From the NCBI GenBank assembly GCA_017437165.1, contig JAFSBS010000069.1, forward strand, positions 1 through 5,820: a DNA stretch of 5,820 nt. Direction: 5' to 3'. Shown here one piece after another: positions 1-4,544 of the stretch (its first letter is position 1; each line of letters opens with the position of its first letter). Both the position numbers and the translations under genes were made by a program. Source of the DNA: Clostridia bacterium (GTDB lineage: Bacteria > Bacillota > Clostridia > Oscillospirales > Acutalibacteraceae). The notes beneath the pieces were generated by a model that saw nothing but the letters and a program-made list of their open reading frames with translations, was not told where the DNA came from and did not search any database.

Positions 1-2
1 GT

Positions 3-515
3 TTATTTGATAATATCGGTACAGAAACAATGCTTAATGGTCCTATTGAAGAAATTCAGGATATGTTCGTTCAATTAACTGATTCCCCGAGTGGAAACGG
101 CAAAAAACAGGTTACTCTCGCATGGGCGCCAAATGAAAAAGTATCACTTTATAAAGTAATGCGTAAAGCGGGTCCTGATGGCGAATGGGAATTTATGGGT
201 CTCTTCCTTAGTTGTGATGTATTGGTATTTACCGATGACACGATTGAACAGGGTGTGACATACACTTACACAATTCACACTTATGCACCGGACAGACCAA
301 GTATTGATAATATGGTAGGTAAAACAATTACCTGGACAGATGGTTCAGCAGAAGATACTACAACTCCTGAAACAACCATTCCTGATACAACTGTGCCTGA
401 CACAAGCGAACCTGAAAGTACTGTTCCGGACACAACACTCCCCGAAACAACTCTCCCTGTAACAAAACCGGAAGACACTACTTATGATGGTAGTTTAGAT
501 ATTCCGGATGCTTAA
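3..515 (+). CDS. C-terminal end of a probable secreted or surface protein: FN3-like domain plus Thr/Pro tail (5' partial)
   Basis: The reading frame is open to the left edge, so the gene begins outside the window and the ATG at 30 is probably just an internal Met. About 170 residues are visible. Visible residues about 35-98 have the alternating beta-strand pattern of a fibronectin type III-like domain: a V-T-L-A-W strand, a Y-K-V-M-R strand, then a Y-T-Y-T-I strand ending in Y-A-P-D. Visible residues about 119-153 are seven five-residue units of the form T-T-x-P-D/E, followed by a short acidic end. Such tails are usually extended linkers or stalks in exported Gram-positive proteins and may be O-glycosylated; that is family knowledge, not seen here. 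There is no LPxTG sorting signal, no final hydrophobic segment and no dockerin. The enzymatic or binding part, if any, and the signal peptide lie upstream, so the function is unknown. A strong terminator follows seven bases after the stop. Confidence 0.8.
   Translation, partial: LFDNIGTETMLNGPIEEIQDMFVQLTDSPSGNGKKQVTLAWAPNEKVSLYKVMRKAGPDGEWEFMGLFLSCDVLVFTDDTIEQGVTYTYTIHTYAPDRPSIDNMVGKTITWTDGSAEDTTTPETTIPDTTVPDTSEPESTVPDTTLPETTLPVTKPEDTTYDGSLDIPDA
357..461 (+). repeat. 15-bp degenerate tandem repeat encoding seven T-T-x-P-D/E units
   Basis: Seven consecutive 15-bp units encode TTTPE, TTIPD, TTVPD, TSEPE, STVPD, TTLPE and TTLPV. Third-codon positions differ between units (ACA or ACT for Thr, CCT, CCG or CCC for Pro), so the peptide is kept while the DNA has diverged. 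This points to an old repeat under protein-level selection rather than a recent slippage expansion. The strand-opposite open frame here is only the antisense image of the repeat. Confidence 0.85.
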
Positions 516-521
516 TCAATC

Positions 522-555
522 AAACCCGTTACAAGTTTTCTTGTAGCGGGTTTTT
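522..555 (+). terminator. Rho-independent terminator of the surface-protein gene
   Basis: Bases 522-535 pair with 540-553 to give a 14-bp stem with one G-U pair (T529 with G546) and a four-base TTTT loop. The stem base is the GC-rich AACCCG/CGGGTT block, and a T run (551-555) closes it. It starts seven bases after the stop at 515 and isolates the next gene from read-through. Confidence 0.9.
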
Positions 556-576
556 AATAACTCTACGAATCATAGG

Positions 577-605
577 TTGATTAATTCAATCTTACATATT
601 AAAAT
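577..605 (+). promoter_or_regulatory. Sigma-A-type promoter of the XRE regulator gene
   Basis: TTGATT (577-582) and TAAAAT (600-605) are separated by exactly 17 bases, giving 4/6 and 5/6 matches to the -35 and -10 consensus. Transcription would start near 612, leaving a leader of only about 15 bases that begins almost at the ribosome site AAAGGAGT (613-620), seven bases before the ATG at 627. An imperfect palindrome, TTGATTAATTCAA (577-589), overlaps the -35 box. Many XRE repressors control themselves through such a site, so autoregulation is plausible but inferred. Confidence 0.6.
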
Positions 606-626
606 ACACTCAAAAGGAGTGATAAT

Positions 627-1346
627 ATGGACGCACAAAAATGCGGTAAATTTATAGCAGATTTGAGAAAAGAAAAAAATCTTACCCAAAAAGATTTAGC
701 AAACAAATTAAACGTCTCTGACAAGGCAATTTCCCGGTGGGAAACAGGCAAGGGCTTTCCCGATGTTGATTCGTTACAAACTTTGAGTAATTTCTTTAAT
801 GTTACAATAAATGAACTTTTAGCAGGAGAAAATGCTGACACTAAAACAATAGAAGAAATAGCAGAAGAAAATATAATATCTGCAATAGCAGAAACTGAAA
901 AAAGCAAGAAAACAAAAAAATCAACTATTATTCTTTCAACAATAGTCGCTTTAGTACTTACAATTCCACTTTTAAAAGACAGTATCGAAAGCATTATAGA
1001 AATGCTATGGAAATACACTCTTATTCAAGAACCCTGGCTCATTATCATAAATTTATTTGTATCATTGTGTATTTTCTTTGCAGGATTAGTCGTTTATAAA
1101 GGACATTACAAGATTTTACACAAATACCACTACCATAATGTATCTGATTTCAATGGATACTGCCACGAAATAGGTAAAGAACTTATGTTTATGAGCCTCC
1201 CGCTGTTAATATCAACTATCTTGGAACTATGGGGGGCAATTGAAATAATTTCAATATTATCCAAATTCGTTTTAAGTACAGGATTTATAATTTGCTTTAT
1301 ATTTATTTTCAAAACACAAATCAAATATAATAGTGGTTTATTTTAA
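627..1346 (+). CDS. Membrane-anchored XRE-family helix-turn-helix regulator
   Basis: 239 residues. Residues about 6-67 form a typical Cro/CI (XRE) DNA-binding domain: LRKEKNLTQKDLA, then the recognition-helix region S-D-K-A-I-S-R-W-E-T-G (31-41), then a P-D-V-D-S-L...N-V-T-I-N-E-L-L end (45-66). An acidic linker (70-92) and a basic patch (K92-K98) lead into about four hydrophobic segments: roughly 100-116, 136-157, 186-208 and 212-228. Between the second and third is a His/Tyr-rich stretch (about 160-180). The architecture, a cytoplasmic N-terminal DNA-binding domain on a small membrane module, is common among uncharacterised clostridial regulators. The membrane half could sense a ligand, membrane stress or a partner, but nothing in the sequence says which. 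Start: ATG 627 has AAAGGAGT seven bases upstream and the domain begins at once. Flanking terminators (522-555, 1352-1391) make the gene monocistronic. Targets are unknown; itself and the neighbouring surface gene are only guesses. Confidence 0.88.
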   Translation: MDAQKCGKFIADLRKEKNLTQKDLANKLNVSDKAISRWETGKGFPDVDSLQTLSNFFNVTINELLAGENADTKTIEEIAEENIISAIAETEKSKKTKKSTIILSTIVALVLTIPLLKDSIESIIEMLWKYTLIQEPWLIIINLFVSLCIFFAGLVVYKGHYKILHKYHYHNVSDFNGYCHEIGKELMFMSLPLLISTILELWGAIEIISILSKFVLSTGFIICFIFIFKTQIKYNSGLF

Positions 1347-1351
1347 AACAA

Positions 1352-1404
1352 CAATCCCCTTGATATTTTTTCAGAAATATCAAGGGGATTGATTTTTATT
1401 TTTT
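1352..1404. terminator. Bidirectional terminator between convergent genes
   Basis: Bases 1352-1368 pair perfectly with 1375-1391 (17 bp, including a CCCC/GGGG block) around a six-base loop. On the plus strand the hairpin is followed by a T-rich run at 1393-1404. On the minus strand it is followed by TTGTTTT (1351-1345), a weaker U-tract. It begins five bases after the regulator stop (1346) and about 12 bases after the transporter stop (1403) on the other strand, so it can end both transcripts. The plus-strand T-tract reaches into the transporter stop codon. Confidence 0.9.
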
Positions 1405-3286
1405 AATCTTCCTGAGCTGCCGCTTTAACAACATCATCCGGAACTGCTTCGCCGTGTTTTACAAAGAGAAGCATTAAAATCGCAATTGCAAATGCTACCG
1501 GACTGTAATAGAAGAGCGATATATAAGTTCCCGAGAACATTCTCACGAAACCATAAAGAATTGGTGACGCAATTTGTGCAGAGAATGTTGCTGTGTAGTA
1601 GTAACCTGTAAAAGTACCAACTTTTTCAACACCACCAATATCAAGAACAAGCGGAAGTGTGTTAACAGTAACAAACATATTTGCTGCACCTGCAAGAACA
1701 AGAACAGGGAAAATAAGAATACGAAGCACCTTTGTAACATCATTTACAACTGTCTGTACACTTGAAATTGCACCTGCAAATGTTAACTCACCTTCCGGTT
1801 TTAAAACATCTTTAACAACCTTAATAATTGCATCGTAAATACCTTCGCCTGCATTTGCTTCAAGGTAAGTTTCAAAATCCGAATAATATTTATCTGTAGC
1901 TGTTGTTTTTCCTGCTTCTTTTGCCTGAATATATTCAGCATAACCTGCCATAGAAAGAACTGATTCTTCTTCTGGTTCTAATCCCTGTTCCTTTGCTTCA
2001 GCTCTCTTTTCAGCATTATAAGCATTTATCTGGTCATCTATTGTAATATAAGCATTGTTCACCTGAACGTAATTGTTGATAGAAAGATTTTTGCTTCCGA
2101 GCATACCAAGGAATACACCAAAGAACATTATAAAAGCAACAAGGAAAACTGCAAGACCTGCAAGTATTGTTTTCTTTCTGCCAAATTTCTTACCCGCTTT
2201 ACCCGCAGGAAGTGCGCCAATAGCTGCTGCAACCGCAAAAAGAAGCATTATAGCAGTTGCTTCAGAAGTAATCATGTGAAGGATTTCTTGTGCAAAAAGT
2301 GAGAAGAATGTTGTAATAGCATTCGCTGCACAGAAAAGGAAGAAAAGACAGCCGAGCATAAAGATAAGGCTCTTTCTTTCACTCTTTGTAAGTTTTGTTG
2401 CTTTAAGAGCAGCCTTTTGAGCTTTTGCCGCTTCTTTCTCTGCTTTTCTTTTTGCTTTTTCATCTGCATATTGGTTGGCATCTAATTTAAGCTTGATGCT
2501 TGTGTCCTCTTCCTTAACAAAGAAGAGAAGAACGAGCATACCTAAAATCATAATTACTGAACCAATAATGAAAACATAAGGGAAAGAAATTGTTTCATTT
2601 GCTTTTACTTCAGCTGTTGTTAAGCCGGTAAATACCGCACAAAGTGCAATAGCAATTGTACCTGCAATCATACCAACTGCAGAACCTAAACCACCCATAA
2701 GGTTGATAACCGCATTACCTTCTGAACGAAGTGATGGTGGTGTCAAGTCAGGCATAAGTGCAACAACAGGGGCACGCCACAAAGACATAGAAAATACAAA
2801 CAAAATAACTGTAATCATTGTAAGTGGAAGTGCCAAATCACCGTTAGTATTAAGTGCAACAAACGGAATAAGTGCAAATAACACTGCAGAAATAGGTGCG
2901 CAACTCACGATAAACGGACGGCGCTTACCCAATTTTGAGTGACAGTTATCCGAGAGTTTACCGAATGTTGGTTGGAAAATAACACCAAAAATGTTATCGA
3001 ATGTCATAATAATACCAATAAAGAGTGGTACTAATGTAAATCCACCACCGAGAGAAACTGTACTCTCACCTTGTGCTGCTGCAAAGTCGCCAATCCACGG
3101 AATAGCATTTGCAATAGCATTACTCCAATCAGAAATCATTGAACTTTCTGAAAGAATTTTATTAAGAATTTTTGTAATATACGGGTCATAAATTGCCCAC
3201 GCAATTGATGTAGCCAGGAAGCCGAATCCGGTTAAAATCGTCTTTTTATAATCGAGTTTTAAACCGTCTTTTGTTTTTTCAGCCAT
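1403..3286 (-). CDS. GPH/SLC45-like MFS sugar:cation symporter with an enlarged extracellular loop
   Basis: 627 residues from the ATG at 3286. Twelve hydrophobic segments can be placed, at roughly 16-37, 83-103, 124-145, 152-173, 191-218, 234-257, 306-333, 342-363, 374-396, 520-544, 560-583 and 590-609. The TM2-TM3 loop carries the MFS/GPH signature QPTFGKLSD (105-113) followed by G-K-R-R-P-F (120-125). Further GPH-like blocks are W-R-A-P (170-173), M-P-D-L-T-P (178-183) with R-S-E-G-N-A (187-192), and a second-half copy G-K-K-F-G-R-K-K (365-372). The family imports sugars or glycosides with H+ or Na+; the substrate cannot be read from the sequence. Two additions make it longer than the usual 450-500 residues: a Lys/Ala/Glu-rich, probably helical cytoplasmic linker (258-305) and about 120 residues (397-517) between TM9 and TM10, predicted outside the cell. 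The gene lies downstream of the aldolase gene on the same strand but has its own promoter. Family confident; substrate unknown. Confidence 0.88.
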   Translation of the reverse strand: MAEKTKDGLKLDYKKTILTGFGFLATSIAWAIYDPYITKILNKILSESSMISDWSNAIANAIPWIGDFAAAQGESTVSLGGGFTLVPLFIGIIMTFDNIFGVIFQPTFGKLSDNCHSKLGKRRPFIVSCAPISAVLFALIPFVALNTNGDLALPLTMITVILFVFSMSLWRAPVVALMPDLTPPSLRSEGNAVINLMGGLGSAVGMIAGTIAIALCAVFTGLTTAEVKANETISFPYVFIIGSVIMILGMLVLLFFVKEEDTSIKLKLDANQYADEKAKRKAEKEAAKAQKAALKATKLTKSERKSLIFMLGCLFFLFCAANAITTFFSLFAQEILHMITSEATAIMLLFAVAAAIGALPAGKAGKKFGRKKTILAGLAVFLVAFIMFFGVFLGMLGSKNLSINNYVQVNNAYITIDDQINAYNAEKRAEAKEQGLEPEEESVLSMAGYAEYIQAKEAGKTTATDKYYSDFETYLEANAGEGIYDAIIKVVKDVLKPEGELTFAGAISSVQTVVNDVTKVLRILIFPVLVLAGAANMFVTVNTLPLVLDIGGVEKVGTFTGYYYTATFSAQIASPILYGFVRMFSGTYISLFYYSPVAFAIAILMLLFVKHGEAVPDDVVKAAAQED

Positions 3287-3294
3287 CGGACCTA

Positions 3295-3299
3295 CCTCC
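3295..3299 (-). promoter_or_regulatory. Ribosome binding site that fixes the transporter start
   Basis: The minus strand reads GGAGG here, eight bases before the ATG at 3286. An earlier in-frame ATG at 3301 would add five residues (MEVGP), but it directly abuts this GGAGG and has no site of its own. The protein therefore most likely starts at 3286 with M-A-E-K. Confidence 0.88.
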
Positions 3300-3319
3300 A
3301 TTCATAAATTGATAAGTCA

Positions 3320-3348
3320 ATTATATCATAACTGGCTATATTTTCCAA
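3320..3348 (-). promoter_or_regulatory. Extended -10 promoter of the transporter gene
   Basis: On the minus strand TTGGAA (3348-3343) and TATAAT (3325-3320) are separated by 17 bases. The -10 box is a perfect consensus preceded by TGA, forming the extended -10 TGnTATAAT. The predicted transcript start is near 3313, giving a leader of about 27 bases that contains the GGAGG site. The transporter can thus be expressed separately from the aldolase gene upstream. Confidence 0.7.
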
Positions 3349-3418
3349 TTATAAATATAATGAATTTTCATTTTTGGAACTTTATCCAAATAAAGTCTTT
3401 TTTATTTGTGCAAATAAA
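3343..3418. promoter_or_regulatory. Cluster of small inverted and direct repeats upstream of the transporter promoter (possible operators)
   Basis: This AT-rich stretch fills most of the 142-bp gap between the aldolase and transporter genes. It contains TTCCAA (3343-3348, the complement of the -35 box) mirrored by TTGGAA (3374-3379), with centres 31 bp apart. It also holds ATTATA-AA-TATAAT (3348-3361), ATGAA-TT-TTCAT (3360-3371) and ACTTTAT-CCAA-ATAAAGT (3379-3396). The octamer CAAATAAA occurs at 3387-3394 and 3411-3418, and inverted at 3401-3408. Short palindromes are expected by chance in AT-rich DNA, so regulator binding is inferred. No GC-rich terminator for the aldolase gene is seen, so some read-through into the transporter is likely. 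Confidence 0.35.
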
Positions 3419-3445
3419 CTTATTTAACTTATTTAACTTGTTTAC
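3419..3445 (-). repeat. 9-bp tandem repeat spanning the aldolase stop codon
   Basis: Plus strand: CTTATTTAA at 3419-3427, an identical copy at 3428-3436, and a diverged copy, CTTGTTTAC, at 3437-3445. The period is a multiple of three, so on the minus strand the end reads K-Q-V-K-stop, then V-K-stop in frame. The repeat has duplicated the stop codon and leaves an in-frame back-up stop at 3422-3420. It looks like a replication-slippage product with no evident function. Confidence 0.75.
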
Positions 3446-4544
3446 TTCTGTAACTTTCGGCTTCCCAATTAACAATAAAATCTGTGAGTTCATCTGTCAT
3501 AGGTTTACCACCGCCGAAATTTTCAGCGTAACACGCAATTTTAAGTGCATCATTAAAAAGCATTGATGCGTTATCTGAACCCTTTTCACTTACATCAACT
3601 GCGTAAGCACCACAATTTTTTACTAAAATAATTTTTGGCAAAAATCCGTTTTTAACTCTATACTCTTCGACTTTTTCAGGAATCGTCTTTTCATCTACAA
3701 TGTAAAGCGGATAAGGTTTGCAATAAACCACCTGGTCAGGATTAAACGGTTTATAAATCTTTTTGAGTGTTTCCTCATTTTCTGAAACTTTTAAAGATTC
3801 TACTGACGGGTCATAACTTATAAAAAAATCATCTGAAAATGTTTCATTAAAAACATTAAAAGTACTCATACTTTTGTCGCCGTCAAATTCGCCTGATGAC
3901 AAATCAGGTTCTCTTAAAATTTCATTTCTGATTTTACTTGTTACAAAACCTAACTTTTCTCCCAATTCTTCTACCGTATCACCGGCAACAAAAACACCGT
4001 GATTTTCAAGTAAAATTATATCAGCAGATTTGCCCTTTTCTTTTTTGTAATCTTCCATTAAATCAAAGCAGATTTTTGAAAGAATGTAACCCGGTTTACA
4101 AACATCTACCCAAATAATACTGTCACCGAATAATTCTTTCGCTTTTGCTTTACCGTTTTGTGAACAGGTAAGACCATTTACTAATGCGGGATGCAAATGC
4201 AAAACAAAAGTATATTCAAAAAGACTGTGGAGTGTAGTTTCAACGCTTGGTCTCTTGTTCTCTTCACCTTTTTCTTTTGCATCTGACAAATCTTCTAAAA
4301 ATAAGGCTTCTCTTTCTTTATCATCATCAGGATAAGTCTTTGAGAAAATTTCTTTTAATTTCGCTCTGTTCATTTTTACAAAACCATCTTTTGTAATTGT
4401 AGCAAGACTTGTGCCCGAACCTTTGATATACATTACATCATCGGTCTTTGCTGAAGTATTACCACCACCGGCTAAAACAAGTTCTTCATTACTTCCGTAA
4501 AAATTTGAGAATTCAACTAATTTTTCAAGTACCATAATTATCAT
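3429..4544 (-). CDS. Class II aldolase/adducin-family protein (rhamnulose-1-phosphate aldolase-like)
   Basis: 371 residues. The N-terminal two thirds has the class II aldolase fold: G-G-G-N-T-S (26-31) and K-G-S-G-T-S (41-46), which in the family hold the substrate phosphate; E102 in the usual place of the catalytic acid; H116 and H118 in HLHP, and H182 in ENHG, the expected three zinc ligands. The active site thus looks intact. Family members split a ketose 1-phosphate into dihydroxyacetone phosphate and an aldehyde. The remaining part (about 265-371), with V-V-Y-C-K, P-K-I-I-L-V, F-G-G-G and a closing N-W-E-A-E-S-Y-R, resembles the aldolase portion of bifunctional RhaD-type aldolase/dehydrogenases; the dehydrogenase half is absent. 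At 371 residues it is well above the roughly 215 of fuculose-phosphate aldolase. Its start overlaps the ygiQ stop in an ATGA, implying coupled expression. A later Met at 4535 is possible but sits 14 bases from the ribosome site. The true sugar is unknown. Confidence 0.85.
   Translation of the reverse strand: MIIMVLEKLVEFSNFYGSNEELVLAGGGNTSAKTDDVMYIKGSGTSLATITKDGFVKMNRAKLKEIFSKTYPDDDKEREALFLEDLSDAKEKGEENKRPSVETTLHSLFEYTFVLHLHPALVNGLTCSQNGKAKAKELFGDSIIWVDVCKPGYILSKICFDLMEDYKKEKGKSADIILLENHGVFVAGDTVEELGEKLGFVTSKIRNEILREPDLSSGEFDGDKSMSTFNVFNETFSDDFFISYDPSVESLKVSENEETLKKIYKPFNPDQVVYCKPYPLYIVDEKTIPEKVEEYRVKNGFLPKIILVKNCGAYAVDVSEKGSDNASMLFNDALKIACYAENFGGGKPMTDELTDFIVNWEAESYRSKQVK

Noticed and set aside
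281..478. Minus-strand open frame of Val/Ser/Gly repeats
   Set aside because: It is the antisense image of the Thr/Pro repeat; the T-T-x-P reading fits the open sense frame and the downstream terminator.
599..1018. Minus-strand open frame opposite the regulator gene
   Set aside because: The plus strand encodes a clear XRE domain with promoter and ribosome site; the antisense frame has no recognisable motif.
1574..2942. Several short open frames inside the transporter gene, on both strands
   Set aside because: They have no ribosome sites or family motifs, and the transporter frame covers the whole region with recognisable segments.
3287..3301. ATG at 3301 as the transporter start
   Set aside because: It abuts the GGAGG ribosome site itself; the ATG at 3286 is spaced correctly behind that site.
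3379..3404. Plus-strand terminator: hairpin 3379-3396 followed by a T run
   Set aside because: The stem is only seven mostly A-T pairs, and no plus-strand gene ends nearby; on the minus strand no T run follows it.
3309..3566. Plus-strand open frame across the aldolase 3' end and the intergenic region
   Set aside because: It has no ribosome site, a low-complexity Phe/Ile/Asn composition, and overlaps the well-supported aldolase gene antisense.
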